Assembly (NCBI GenBank): GCA_012523595.1
Contig: JAAYIG010000164.1
Coordinates: 25,249 to 89,248 of the forward strand
Direction: 5' to 3'
DNA from: Fibrobacter sp.
GTDB taxonomy: Bacteria; Fibrobacterota; Chitinivibrionia; Chitinivibrionales; Chitinispirillaceae
Length of the DNA: 64,000 bases
Positions within the stretch are counted from its first letter, which is position 1; each line of letters opens with the position of its first letter. The translations under genes were made by a program, and so were the position numbers. This document shows positions 9,264 to 18,560 of the stretch, piece by piece. A model generated the notes under the pieces. That model did not search any database. It was not told where the DNA came from and saw only the letters and a list, made by a program, of their open reading frames with translations.

Positions 9264-9672
9264 TCACCTTATATTTAATAAATGTTATCATTCATGTTCA
9301 TGTATTTCCGGAACAGGTCTTCTCATCCTGATTTGTTTCGCTTAGCGGTTCTGGCAAATGATGTAGAATCATTTTATCCAGTTGAAGATAGCGAATCGTT
9401 ATGCATTCAGGCAAGCCTGACAGCAACATTGATCTTGCATTCACATCTTTTCGGAACCTATCTTCATTTGTATACTCTTTCAGTGTTGGTTCGATGTTCT
9501 TTGACATGATGCTTCAGGTACATGTAATTTACTTTAAAAATGCATCAAATGGTGTTTTCAATTGACAACACAAAGCCCGGTTCAGGTGTTAGTTTAGCCA
9601 TAGGTAATGGCCGCGTTTGTTTGCGACCATTACAATAAGTGTATCATAAATCTTTTTTGTTTGGGGGGTTGT
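9264..9672. other. Leader region of the GH11 gene
   Basis: No gene is supported here. Short frames at 9282-9509 (+) and 9298-9507 (-) lie opposite each other and have no convincing starts. A TTGACA at about 9561 could be a -35 box. A hairpin at 9604-9633 (GTAATGG/CCATTAC) falls in the transcript leader of the GH11 gene; it would also overlap the longer ORF start at 9607, which argues for the later start at 9673. Confidence 0.45.
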
Positions 9673-11433
9673 ATGAGTATCAAAAAAGTATGTGCCGTGG
9701 CGCTTGCGTTACTGGCTATCGGGTCTTCAATGGCCTGGGGGCAGTGCGATGTGTTTACTACCAGTACAATAAGAAATTGTAATGGTATTGACTATGAACT
9801 CTGGAGTCAGAACAACAGAGGAAATGTCAGCATGAAGATCACAGGAGGCAGCACTAACCCCAATGGGGGGACGTTTGAGGCTACGTGGAGCGGTACGGAG
9901 AATGTTCTTTTCCGCGCCGGTAAAAAATGGGGACAATCAAGCACCACAACTACCAAATCGATCGGTAACATAACTCTCGATTTTGAGGCGACATGGACTT
10001 CCAGCGACAATGTAAAAATGCTTGGCGTATATGGCTGGGCTTTTTATCCCTCAGGAAGCGTGCCGGCAAATTTCTCCAATCAGATTGAGTACTACATTAT
10101 TCAGGACCGCGGCAGCTATAACCCGGCTTCCGGCGGCACCAACGCCCAAAAAAAGGGTGAGGGCACAATCGATGGTATTCTTTATGAATTTTGGGTTTGC
10201 GACAGGATCAACCAGCCCATGCTGACCGGCAACGGCAACTTCAAGCAGTACTTCAGCGTTCCAAAGAGCACCGGCAGCCACAGAACAAAAGGAATGATCT
10301 CCGTTTCCAAGCACTTTGATGCGTGGGACAAAGCCGGTATGAAGATGATGGATTGTCCGTTGTACGAAGTCGCGATGAAAGTTGAATCCTATACCGGTTC
10401 GCCAAATGGCAACGGCTCGGCGAAAGTAACAAAGAATCTTCTAACTCTTGGCGGCAGCAGCGGTGGTGATGAGTTTACTCTTGTGACGAACGTTTCTCCA
10501 AACGGTGCGGGAACGGTGACCAGAAACCCGAACAACAGCTACTTTGCCAAAGGCACATCCGTCCAGCTCACAGTCACTGCCAACACCGGTTATAAGTTTA
10601 TTGGCTGGGAGGGTGACGCCTCGGGTTCTACAAGCCCGGTTACCGTTACAATGAACAAAGACCTTACCGTTACAGCGAAGTTCCAGTTGGAATCGGGGGA
10701 TGGCACGGTCAACCTTTTAAAGGACGGTAACTTCCCGAGCAGCAGTGTTATCTCAACAGGTGATGACTCGTCATGGAAGCTGGGGCAGGGTCAATACTGG
10801 GGTGATTCCCAGGCATCGTCGAGCGTAAGCAACGGAACCGCGGCGATAAACGTTACCACCACCGGATCTGAACCCTATCAGCCGCAGCTTGTTCAGTACG
10901 GTTTGGCTCTTGATGAAGGTGTGATGTACAAGCTTACCTTCAAGGCAAGAGCATCGGCGGCAAGGAAGATCCAGGTCTCGTTCCAGATGGCAACAGACCC
11001 CTATACAACTTATGCCGAGAAGGAGTTCGACCTTACCACGACCGATCAGGAATACCAGTTTGTGTTCACTATGAGCAACGCAAGCGACCTGTCGTCACAG
11101 TTCGCGTTCAATCTGGGTCAGGCGACAGGCACCGTCTATATCAGTGACGCTAAACTGGTACACACTGCAACATCAATACACCGCGGCCACAGCTCAGTAG
11201 CGACCCGCGGCGGCATGTCGCTGGTATCCGTAAAGGGCAGAACCCTGAACGTCTCGCCGGTTGACGGTTCCAGACTGCAGGTCAGGGTATTGGACGTAAA
11301 TGGCAAGGTAGTAGCCAGTTACAAGGCAAATGATGCGGCATCTTACTCGTTATCAAATATCTCCGCAGGCCGGTACTTTGTTTATGTTACAGGCATGGGA
11401 GTAAAACAATTCACGCCGATTACCTTGAAATAA
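9673..11433 (+). CDS. GH11 endo-1,4-beta-xylanase with repeat domain, CBM and T9SS-like tail
   Basis: The ATG at 9673 is preferred because it gives a clean signal peptide (MSIKKVCAVALALLAIGSSM, ending AWG) and has a G-rich ribosome-binding stretch upstream. Residues of about 25-265 form the GH11 jelly-roll. GVYGW and EYYIIQDRGSYNP carry the nucleophile Glu, GNFKQYFSVP is the thumb region, and YEVAMKVESY carries the acid/base Glu. The domain resembles the xylanases of Fibrobacter. A roughly 75-residue InlB-like repeat follows (GTVTRNPNNSYFAKGTSV, GYKFIGWEGDASG). Then come a CBM4/9-like domain at about 345-490 and a Por-secretion-like tail. It should cleave xylan outside the cell. Codon use looks more GC-rich than its flanks. 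Confidence 0.93.
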   Translation: MSIKKVCAVALALLAIGSSMAWGQCDVFTTSTIRNCNGIDYELWSQNNRGNVSMKITGGSTNPNGGTFEATWSGTENVLFRAGKKWGQSSTTTTKSIGNITLDFEATWTSSDNVKMLGVYGWAFYPSGSVPANFSNQIEYYIIQDRGSYNPASGGTNAQKKGEGTIDGILYEFWVCDRINQPMLTGNGNFKQYFSVPKSTGSHRTKGMISVSKHFDAWDKAGMKMMDCPLYEVAMKVESYTGSPNGNGSAKVTKNLLTLGGSSGGDEFTLVTNVSPNGAGTVTRNPNNSYFAKGTSVQLTVTANTGYKFIGWEGDASGSTSPVTVTMNKDLTVTAKFQLESGDGTVNLLKDGNFPSSSVISTGDDSSWKLGQGQYWGDSQASSSVSNGTAAINVTTTGSEPYQPQLVQYGLALDEGVMYKLTFKARASAARKIQVSFQMATDPYTTYAEKEFDLTTTDQEYQFVFTMSNASDLSSQFAFNLGQATGTVYISDAKLVHTATSIHRGHSSVATRGGMSLVSVKGRTLNVSPVDGSRLQVRVLDVNGKVVASYKANDAASYSLSNISAGRYFVYVTGMGVKQFTPITLK

Positions 11434-11443
11434 GTTATTGATA

Positions 11444-11474
11444 CATGCAGAAGGGAATTTCCCCTTCTGCATGG
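11444..11474 (+). terminator. Terminator of the GH11 gene
   Basis: The inverted repeat ATGCAGAAGGG / CCCTTCTGCAT starts 11 bases after the GH11 stop and has a very short loop. The downstream sequence GGTATTGTTTG is only modestly T-rich. Confidence 0.7.
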
Positions 11475-11749
11475 TATTGTTTGAGCTAAATTATGTAGAT
11501 AATTTACAAAATAAGGCAGGAACAGTGTTCCTGTTCACTTCTGGAAGCACTGGTTAGAGCAGACTTCCATCACGCCCGCCACATGAATCTGCCTGTTCTG
11601 TCCAACTTTGGTATTTCTATAAAGCACCAGATAGATGTGACAGTGAAAAAGTGCTGGAACCAAAACAACTTATAGCTTCAGTTGTATTAGATACAATTCA
11701 GCGATAGATTGACCAGTTTAGAGGCCGGAGATTTATGTTTAAAGTCCTT
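11475..11749. other. Intergenic region with no recognisable gene
   Basis: AT-rich sequence between the GH11 terminator and the convergent RDD gene. I see no gene, repeat or clear regulatory site in it. Confidence 0.5.
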
Positions 11750-12580
11750 TCAAGTATTTACAACTTTAGTTCTTGCGATTAGATCATGGAGACATCGCTT
11801 CTCTTTCCCAAAAATAAAAAGGGGATTTATCAATCCTAAAAACTTCCCAACAACTGATAACAGACTTAATAACACTAAAGAACCATATCGTAAAAAGATT
11901 ATTCTGAACACATTCGCAATTGTATGTGACTTGTAGTCAACTATTTTAATTCCAAGTACTTTTTTTGCGATAGTTTGACCGTTCTTATGTAATAAGTAAG
12001 CATTAATTGTGATAAAGGTCAAAATGCTGACTGAAGGGAGAATGATTTGTTGAAATATTGATATATTCTGAATGAATTTGCCCTTTACAATTGCAAATAA
12101 TAATGGTAGAAAAGAAAGGTTGAATATTAATCCGTCAATTAATGCTCCAAGAAACCTTGTGTCACGGGAGGCTAGTATTACCTGCTCTTTTGACTGCATA
12201 TCTGTACTTGATTTCTTTGGAATAAATCTGTAAGCTAAACCTGAGAGAGTCAAAAAAATAATAGTCAAAATAGATGGCCACAATGAAGAATACACTACTT
12301 GCATTTGGTTTTTATATGCTGTAGCTATAAATTGTTTGGGTAAATGTTGAAGATCCTTGTATGTTTGTATAAGACAAATTGTGAATCCTGCCAGACTACA
12401 GAATAATGGGAATAACGAGGCTGTAATAGAGACATTAAAGGCCCGTTTTTTGGGATGCAGTGAGAACATCAAAACAGGTATTGCAACAAAAAGAATTAAG
12501 AAGGAATGTAATGCAAGAGACATAAAAAAAGAAGCCGGGCTATAAAGGCTGATTTTAATTATTTGATCTAAGTATTCCAT
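11750..12580 (-). CDS. RDD-family membrane protein
   Basis: This 276-residue protein has two parts. The N-terminal about 120 residues contain three membrane helices. The C-terminal half has the RDD-domain marks: ASRDTRFLGALIDG, with the Arg-Asp-x-Arg variant of the motif and the conserved Asp in the first helix, then NGQTIAKKVLGIKIVD, and finally CLHDLIARTKVV. RDD proteins are polytopic membrane proteins of mostly unknown role, sometimes linked to ion exchange. The N-terminal extension is longer than in most members, and I do not recognise it as a separate family. The gene is isolated, and its sequence is AT-rich compared with the GH genes. Confidence 0.85.
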   Translation of the reverse strand: MEYLDQIIKISLYSPASFFMSLALHSFLILFVAIPVLMFSLHPKKRAFNVSITASLFPLFCSLAGFTICLIQTYKDLQHLPKQFIATAYKNQMQVVYSSLWPSILTIIFLTLSGLAYRFIPKKSSTDMQSKEQVILASRDTRFLGALIDGLIFNLSFLPLLFAIVKGKFIQNISIFQQIILPSVSILTFITINAYLLHKNGQTIAKKVLGIKIVDYKSHTIANVFRIIFLRYGSLVLLSLLSVVGKFLGLINPLFIFGKEKRCLHDLIARTKVVNT

Positions 12581-13123
12581 ACTGTACTCCTTCTGATCAC
12601 TTTAAATTGGTTCTTTATTCCTTTATTTTCTTGCCTGTCTCTTATGAGAAAAATCTGTTGTACAGGAACGCTTTCTCCAATTTACGTTAGGACGTCCCGA
12701 TAGAAATATGCGTTTATGAAGCGAGAAGGAATAAATGGTGTATTTCGCATGTCAAGTAATGTATATGCCATGCTGAGCTGGCGTTGATGGCCGGCTGTAC
12801 CCATGGAAGCTTGATCTTGATATCATGCACCATTTATACAAATGGATATAATTCATTTCCGCCATACTTGTCAATATTCTCATGTGATATTTGCCCTTTG
12901 TAATGTAGAATTATTGTTTTTAGAATGGGTGTCTGGGCCTGAAAACAAAAAACGGGGTCTTACTTTCTTCAAATCATATTTCCTGCACATCGAAGATTTA
13001 CGACTACAATATGTTTTCTCTTAATAGAGCATCTTTAGAAATTATTGTTTTGTAAATATTGTACTCTGTAATAACTGGCTTTCTTTTGCATAAGATTCCA
13101 AACGGCTGGGCGAGCCTTTTCAA
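12581..13123. other. Gene-free AT-rich stretch
   Basis: No gene is supported. A 10-base inverted pair, ATAAATGGTG at 12731 and CACCATTTAT at 12828, brackets about 100 bases. A 60-codon frame at 12842-13024 has no ribosome-binding site or recognisable sequence and is not called. Confidence 0.45.
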
Positions 13124-13516
13124 CTAAAACAAACTATTCAGTATCCTCTTCAATGTAAAATCATCAATTCTTATATAACCTTCTTCAGTAAGTATTCGTG
13201 TGAATTCACGAGGTGATAAATTTTTGGATATAACCATTTCAATGATTTATTCCGAAAATGCTGAAGCATCATCTTCATTTTCAAAGTGTTTGTTTGTATT
13301 GACCAAACAAGAATATTTTTCCAATTTACCTGGAGAGATCTCTTTTTCACATAAAATCGATGGGAAATAGCCTAAAGGAGGACCATTATAACTGCCGGAA
13401 GAAAAAGTAAAATTACCTTTCAGATCAGAATCAGGAGTATGATCTAAATCGTAACAGCATTTTTTGTATTTTTTTTAACCACTGCTGCATGGACATGGTT
13501 CATTTCTACCTGTCAT
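13124..13516 (-). pseudogene. SEC-C motif protein interrupted by two in-frame TAA codons
   Basis: Reading the minus strand from an ATG at 13516 gives a 131-codon frame ending in TAG at 13124. It opens MTGRNEPCPCSSG, then TAA, then KKYKKCCYDLD. This is the SEC-C zinc-binding motif (normally CPCGSGKKYKKCC) broken by one stop. The frame continues without a shift through FSSGSYNGPPLGYFPS and ENEDDASAFSE to a second TAA. It then runs on as IIEMVISKNLSPREFTRIL to the end. Frame and composition are intact apart from the two stops, so the loss looks recent. SEC-C proteins bind zinc; some act with SecA or as small stress or nuclease-associated proteins. Readthrough is possible in principle but unsupported. 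Confidence 0.7.
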
Positions 13517-13578
13517 TAATTAAACCTTTCACCATTGACAATGAAAATTAGCCGACCACTGAGCAACACCGCTTTGTT

Positions 13579-14226
13579 TTAATTGTCATCCAGTGTCTCA
13601 AGACCATATTTTTCCAGATGGTGAGTATCTCCCCATACCTCAAGATTCCATTCCATTTTGTCAGATATCGAGAAAACGTTTATGCTTCCATTATACAGGG
13701 AGAAAGATCTTTTCTGGTTCAATGGTAAATTTAATGCCCTGTGAAACATACTCATCAAAGTTCCACCATGCGAAACGATTAAGATAGTCTTATCTAAATT
13801 GTGTGAGGATATCTCTTCGATACACTTTATTGCTCTCTCATGTCTTTGCCTGATTGATTCTCCATTGGGTAAAACATATTCAGGATCATTTGATGTAAAT
13901 TTTATCCATTCATCAGGATACTTTCTTTGAAATACATTTTTTGTAAGCTCCTGAAGAATTCCCAGATTTCTTTCCCTTAATCTGAAATCAGTGATAAAGT
14001 CTTTCCCGATAATACCTGAAATTATCTCTGATGTCTCAATAGCACGCCCAAGATCACTTGTGTAAAAATTGTCAAAACGTATTTTACGCAAACCATCACC
14101 GATAGCTTTTGCCTGTAACCTGCCAAGATCTGTCAGGTTACTATTGAGATGTCCCTGTTGTTTTTCAATTTTGTTCCATTCAGTTTCACCATGTCGTACA
14201 GCATATATTTTGGTTGCCGATCTCAT
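13579..14226 (-). CDS. Histidine phosphatase (phosphoglycerate-mutase-like)
   Basis: This 215-residue protein carries the branch-1 histidine phosphatase signature near its N-terminus (YAVRHGETEWN, with the phospho-acceptor His in RHG). It also has the second catalytic His in VSHGGTLMSMF near residue 150, and the acid/base region LRERNLG. The length and the LTDLGRLQA and YTSDLGRA segments fit the CobC/GpmB-like phosphatases. The true substrate could be a sugar phosphate, phosphoglycerate or a cobamide precursor; the context does not decide. The genes on either side are unrelated orphans. Confidence 0.88.
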   Translation of the reverse strand: MRSATKIYAVRHGETEWNKIEKQQGHLNSNLTDLGRLQAKAIGDGLRKIRFDNFYTSDLGRAIETSEIISGIIGKDFITDFRLRERNLGILQELTKNVFQRKYPDEWIKFTSNDPEYVLPNGESIRQRHERAIKCIEEISSHNLDKTILIVSHGGTLMSMFHRALNLPLNQKRSFSLYNGSINVFSISDKMEWNLEVWGDTHHLEKYGLETLDDN

Positions 14227-14324
14227 TAAGTTGTCTTTCGGTGTGTGTTTATTGGTTTATGTATTTAAGCCCGAGCCCAGTGACGTACAATGTTCCCCCC
14301 TATACCGAAGAATTTTCTGACCTT

Positions 14325-14756
14325 TTAACGCCAGGGATGTCCGCAATCTGGGTAATTGGCATTGTGAACGCAAAGTTTTTTCCCGCATGATGTGCAAATC
14401 CATCGTTCATTTTCACTGCGTACAAACTCACGGATTCCGGCATGCTCAATACGATTGAGATTCTCAATCATACTCATACTGTATTTCTCCTGGTATCGGA
14501 CGTCGAGCTGTTTTAATCTAAAACACGGGAAAATATCACAGGAGTAGCAATATTTGGCATTCCTGTTTAACCGGTTGCAATTTCGAATCCGGTACGAAAT
14601 ACAAGATTTGGCTTTATCAATATCTCCACCACGACATCCCGGACAGTGTTTCCCTTTTTTTCGCATGGCGGCAAAACAGACACTACAGTTCATACCGCAT
14701 GGAGCAATGTCTTTAATTGTCGTTCTGCGCTCATCGGGTATTATGCGTAAAGGCAT
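14325..14756 (-). CDS. DUF3795-like cysteine-rich protein
   Basis: This 143-residue protein is very rich in Cys, with pairs spaced like zinc or iron-sulfur ligands. The segments are APCGMNCSVC, CPGCRGGD, NAKYCYSCDIFPC and a C-terminal CTSCGKKLC followed by CGHPWR. This pattern matches the DUF3795 family of small bacterial zinc-ribbon-like proteins of unknown function. It is a single gene between the histidine phosphatase and a DUF4332-like gene, all on the minus strand but separated by about 100 bases, so an operon is uncertain. Confidence 0.8.
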   Translation of the reverse strand: MPLRIIPDERRTTIKDIAPCGMNCSVCFAAMRKKGKHCPGCRGGDIDKAKSCISYRIRNCNRLNRNAKYCYSCDIFPCFRLKQLDVRYQEKYSMSMIENLNRIEHAGIREFVRSENERWICTSCGKKLCVHNANYPDCGHPWR

Positions 14757-14844
14757 TCATGATCCCGAAAACCGATATATTCGTAACTGTGTTTCAATCG
14801 TGCATCCTGTACCCTGTAATATTGTTCTAGGGGAGTGATCTTTA

Positions 14845-15498
14845 TCATAGTTCTAATTCTACAGGAAGCGTTTTTGCGGCTTCGATACATAATTTCATGT
14901 CATTCAAACCAATCTTTCCTTTATACAGTTTTAGCTCTTCATTTTTTTTGGTAATTTTATTATACAAATCATCATGATTAGCCATTGACACTTTCTTGAC
15001 TGTGTCAAATCCAGAAATTGAAAGTATATGCGCAAATGTTGAATTAACCCACTGAATTCTTACTAAATCACTTAATTTCAACAAATCAATCACTTTTTCT
15101 TCATCAATATCTGTTTCATTTAGGAATTTCTTTCTATCACATGCCCGGCCAAGTCTTTCGTACAAAACTTTTGTATTTGAAATGCCTTCCTTTTCAAATT
15201 TTTTAATAACATCTTGAGAAATCCAATTAAACTCTGATAACTTCAGTGGTTTTGATTGAATGCTTTTTAATTCACGCAGTAAAATGGTTAAATATTCTTC
15301 TGAAATGTCTTTATCTTTCAATAATTCAACTTTTGTCTTCTTGTTGCTAATAATTGAAAATAGCTGTTGAAGATTTTTAATATCAGCTTTTTGAAAAGCA
15401 TTAAAATGAATATCAGCTTCGTCCTTTAAGATCTGCCTGCTTGGGATGAAACTTCTCTTTTTTAGCTGGTCTTTATATTGACCGAGAGATATTCGCAA
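14845..15498 (-). CDS. DUF4332-like helix-hairpin-helix protein
   Basis: This 217-residue protein is predicted to be nearly all helical and highly charged. It shows the repeated pattern of DUF4332 proteins, with tandem helix-hairpin-helix units (ISQDVIKKFEKEGISNTKVL; LVRIQWVNSTFAHILSISGF; DTVKKVSMANHDDLYNKI). Such domains usually bind DNA or act as protein-interaction modules. No catalytic motif is present. It is AT-rich and Lys-rich compared with the GH genes, and the neighbours do not suggest a pathway. Confidence 0.7.
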   Translation of the reverse strand: MRISLGQYKDQLKKRSFIPSRQILKDEADIHFNAFQKADIKNLQQLFSIISNKKTKVELLKDKDISEEYLTILLRELKSIQSKPLKLSEFNWISQDVIKKFEKEGISNTKVLYERLGRACDRKKFLNETDIDEEKVIDLLKLSDLVRIQWVNSTFAHILSISGFDTVKKVSMANHDDLYNKITKKNEELKLYKGKIGLNDMKLCIEAAKTLPVELEL

Positions 15499-15657
15499 AA
15501 TTGATTGAATAATTCATATTATCACCTTTATATTGGATTTATTCTTATCCCCAGGAATTTCACACAACGTCCAGATATAGCCAAAAATGCCGCAAATGAT
15601 ATCATTATAGGCTACTAGTTGGGCACTCAAACCGTGGCATGATATTCTCTCTGGAAA

Positions 15658-16347
15658 TTATTTATACCCTCCATAAACAGCATAATTATAACATTTCCAT
15701 ACCACATCAACGTTTTTAAACCCTATCTCTTCCAACCACTTAATATGCTTCATTAAACTGGTTGGTCTGTCCTCCTCTTTGTATTTCATCATCCACTTGT
15801 TCTCAATCTCATCCACAGGAACATTTCTTTTCATAAATTCTTTCCATTTTGACATATACAGCTCTTGCAAATGATTGTTGGAACCTAAAACCACGTCGGC
15901 ATTATAAAAAACGCCTCTGTCTGTTAATGCGCTATAAATCTTTTGATAAAAAGCTTTTTTATCTTCATCTTCCGCCAAATGATGCAGGGCCAGAGAAGAT
16001 ATTATCACATCATACTTCTTATCAAAATCAAAGCTGTAAAAGTCTCCTGTGTGATAGTCAATATTTTTATCCCCTCCTAATTTTATCTGTGTCATCTTTA
16101 TCATATTCTCTGCTATATCTAAACAAAAAATATGAGCGCCGGGAAATGCCTCTTTTATTTTACACGCGATAGTCCCTGTCCCGCATCCTAAATCGATAAC
16201 TTTAATTGGATCATCTTTTCTAAAAGGAATCGAAAGGATCAAGGCTTCTATCATTTGCTCATAGAAAGGTATCAACTTTAAAATAACCCGATCAAATTCG
16301 TTTGCTTCTTCCTCAAAATGACTTTTTACCTTCTCAATTCTTTCCAT
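15658..16347 (-). CDS. Class I SAM-dependent methyltransferase
   Basis: The start at 16347 is chosen because a good AGGAG sits a few bases upstream; a longer in-frame start at 16404 lacks one. The 229-residue protein has the Rossmann motif I VIDLGCGTGTIACKI, motif II with the acidic residue in FCLDIAENMI, and the segment VIISSLALHHLAEDE typical of UbiE/COQ5-like small-molecule methyltransferases. The C-terminus contains HIKWLEEIGFKNVDVVWKC, also typical. The substrate is unknown. A second, unrelated-looking methyltransferase lies upstream on the same strand, about 190 bases away. Confidence 0.88.
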   Translation of the reverse strand: MERIEKVKSHFEEEANEFDRVILKLIPFYEQMIEALILSIPFRKDDPIKVIDLGCGTGTIACKIKEAFPGAHIFCLDIAENMIKMTQIKLGGDKNIDYHTGDFYSFDFDKKYDVIISSLALHHLAEDEDKKAFYQKIYSALTDRGVFYNADVVLGSNNHLQELYMSKWKEFMKRNVPVDEIENKWMMKYKEEDRPTSLMKHIKWLEEIGFKNVDVVWKCYNYAVYGGYK

Positions 16348-16537
16348 GTTTTCTCCTTTAAAATTCTTTGGGAGGCCAGGAAAATGCACTTGTCGCAACC
16401 TCACGACTTTTATCTTTTTTCTTGGTCAGTGCATCCCCTTTTTCTCTCTGGGGCCACTTCCTGTTGGCATTCGGCCCATGCCTTGCGGCTTGCTGGAATT
16501 AATTCTGTGCAGGTGCATACAATATAAGATATTCTAA

Positions 16538-17284
16538 TCACCGTTTCATCAGTGCAAACACACCCCATCCCAGGTATTCACGTGTGTACGCCGCGTAGCG
16601 TTTGGGTTCTGAGTTCAACAGGGTCCGAACCTCTTTCCCGAAATCATCATCGGGATTTGCTTCGAGCCATAGACGCATGGTAAACCATTTGGCAGCCTCG
16701 TATCTGTCCCAACTGTCCTGGTCTGCTAATACCATTTCTATGACATCGTAACCGAGATCGCCGAAAGATCCAATCAGTTCCGGAAGGGAATGAAAGTCGG
16801 ATATTGAATTGGCATCGCAATTCCTGGCAACCTCTTCTGATGGTGGCAACTGACGCCAATAGGGCTCGCCGATAAGAATGATTCCTCCGGGGGTCAGGCT
16901 TTTCGTCAATAGATCGATGGTACCTGCTACACCTCCTCCGATCCATGTGGCACCGAGACAGGATGCCACACCGACTTTTTCTTTGGAAACATAGCCGGAA
17001 GCATCGGCATGGATAAACTTGACTTTATCGGCGACACCAAGTTCTTCAGCGCGAAGTTTCGCTTGTTCTGTGAACAGGTGGCTCATGTCGATACCTGTGC
17101 CGAAAATACCGTAATCACGTGCCCAGGTACACAGCATCTCTCCCGAACCGCTGCCTAAATCAAGTATTCGGGTTCCTGCTTTCAGACGCAGCGCAGAGCC
17201 GAGAGTTGCCAGCTTTTTGGGAGTGAAGGGGTTATGGATACGATGAGCACTTTCGGAAATGTTGAATATTCTTGGGATGTCCAT
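16538..17284 (-). CDS. Class I SAM-dependent methyltransferase
   Basis: This 248-residue protein contains the SAM-binding motif ILDLGSGSGEMLCTWAR (about residues 40-56), the acidic post-II residue in GIDMSHLF, and ADASGYV at motif II/III. The later segment GGIILIGEPYWRQLPPS and the WDRYEAAKW region are found in a group of bacterial methyltransferases annotated only as 'SAM-dependent'. It is more GC-rich than the neighbouring methyltransferase at 15658 and differs from it outside the SAM motifs, so the two are not a recent duplication. The substrate is unknown. Confidence 0.87.
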   Translation of the reverse strand: MDIPRIFNISESAHRIHNPFTPKKLATLGSALRLKAGTRILDLGSGSGEMLCTWARDYGIFGTGIDMSHLFTEQAKLRAEELGVADKVKFIHADASGYVSKEKVGVASCLGATWIGGGVAGTIDLLTKSLTPGGIILIGEPYWRQLPPSEEVARNCDANSISDFHSLPELIGSFGDLGYDVIEMVLADQDSWDRYEAAKWFTMRLWLEANPDDDFGKEVRTLLNSEPKRYAAYTREYLGWGVFALMKR

Positions 17285-17473
17285 TTTATTAATACTCCTT
17301 TAAGGTGTGTGTGGTTATGACCTGATAAAAACTCACAAATTTAGACCGTTGTTTTCCAGATCGGGGTCGGTATCGGAATCAGTATTGAATTTATTTCATC
17401 GGATTTTCTCAGAAAAAACGTTCTGTGTAAAGATAACTTTTGCGAAGTACAATTATTGCATTAAGAGATAATG
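17285..17473. other. Intergenic region
   Basis: Short AT-rich stretch upstream of the methyltransferase. I see no gene or clear site; it runs into a composite repeat at about 17474. Confidence 0.4.
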
Positions 17474-17690
17474 TGCAGGAGGTCTTCCTCTAGCCCGCCG
17501 TAGCTTCTTAGTGAAGGCAGGCGCCACTCCCTGTGTGTTGACATAGTGTTGTGCCCTGCGAGAAAATGTTGCAAGTCGGGTAAGTCAAGCTGGTTTCTTC
17601 AGAGGCGGCATTAATGCCACCTCTAGTCAAGATAAGCCCGGTAAACCGGGCTTGCACGAAAATGCAGGCTCATTGTTTTCTTCCTTAATA
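17474..17690. repeat. Composite intergenic repeat R1, copy A
   Basis: This is one of three copies (others near 25312 and 28336) of a long intergenic element. Shared blocks in order are: CCCGCCGTAGCTTCTTAG, CCCTGTGTGTTGACATAG (with variants), GAAAATGTTGCAAGTC, then two hairpins. The hairpins are AGGCGGCATTAATGCCACCT and AAGCCCGGTAAACCGGGCTT. Copy A lacks the block of about 100 bases that separates the two halves in copies B and C. Its hairpin end supplies the last codons of the OLD-nuclease remnant. Confidence 0.75.
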
Positions 17691-17923
17691 AGGTGGGATT
17701 TGATCGGCTTTAACTTGTTTGCGTCATCAATAATTTTATCTACCATGACAATCAATTCTTCTCGTAGTTTGTTTGCTTCAGCAGATGGTGTAATCTTGTC
17801 GAAATCGCGTATAATTACATCCAAATCTGCAAAGAGAAATACTGGCACGTTGAACCTTTCAAAAAACTCTCTGTATCTCTTAAAGCTTCCTTTGCCACAT
17901 GGGATAATAGAACGATTGCATTC
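17627..17923 (-). pseudogene. Remnant of an OLD-family nuclease (TOPRIM segment)
   Basis: The minus-strand frame is open from 17923, just after a TAA, to a stop at 17627. It has no start codon for its first third. It reads NRSIIPCGKGSFKRYREFF, then FNVPVFLFADLDVIIRDF, which is the Toprim core of OLD-family nucleases (Gly-Lys loop followed by D-x-D). The rest is a helical tail. The last residues (CKPGLPGLS) are encoded by the R1 repeat, so the original C-terminus has been replaced. The N-terminal ABC-ATPase half is missing. OLD nucleases are found on phage and defence islands, so this is probably a relic of one. Confidence 0.65.
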
Positions 17924-17926
17924 TTA

Positions 17927-18560
17927 TTACTAATATTCTTACATTCAATAGTCAGAAAAAGATCTTGGATATGAACATCCCCTCAAGAAAGTAAAATAAA
18001 CAAATGATAATTGATAGTAAAAATTGTGATAATCTCCATAATATATCGGTTGATGAAAACTAATGAATGTCAATTCCAAATTTCAATTAATGGGAAAAAT
18101 GAACTCCTTAGTGAGTGAGTCCTGATTTTCTTAATTCCAAACCTATCTTGTGAAATCTTAAAATCTTCTATTTTTTTTTGTTTAAAATATGCCTGAAGAC
18201 ACTCCTTCCCCCCGTCACGGTCTTTCCTAAAAAGAAAACCCGCGTCAAGGACAACCCCCAAACCTTTTAAATCTATGCAAAAAACCCGATTATCAGTTAG
18301 AAATTGCAAAAAAGATGAAGCTATCGGGTGAATTAATATACTTATTATAAATTTTACATTGCTCCCTGCAAATGAAAGATGGATACAAAGGATAGGGGAC
18401 TGTAGACCATCCGGTCGATAGAAATCAATTGAGGATGAAAAAACACCCTCATTTCAGTTATATTTTGGAAAGATGGAATCTGCTGTGCAACTGTTTGAAA
18501 AAGGTGCATAATTATGTGTAGGTGGAGCAAAAAATGATACCCGGAAAACGAGGAGTTTTG
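17927..18560. other. AT-rich region upstream of the GH105 gene
   Basis: This stretch of about 630 bases separates the nuclease remnant from the GH105 gene. A 79-codon minus-strand frame at 18070-18309 has no recognised family and no clear ribosome-binding site, so it is not called. The region probably holds the GH105 promoter, which I cannot place. Confidence 0.45.

Noticed and set aside
9298..9507. 69-codon minus-strand frame whose peptide superficially resembles a Copia-type gag segment
   Set aside because: The similarity covers about 30 residues, there is no other retroelement feature, a plus-strand frame of equal length overlaps it, and no ribosome-binding site is present. Chance is likelier.
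12842..13024. 60-codon plus-strand ORF
   Set aside because: No ribosome-binding site, no family resemblance and an AT-rich non-coding look.
18070..18309. 79-codon minus-strand ORF
   Set aside because: No recognised motif, no clear start site and irregular codon use; it could not be supported as a gene.
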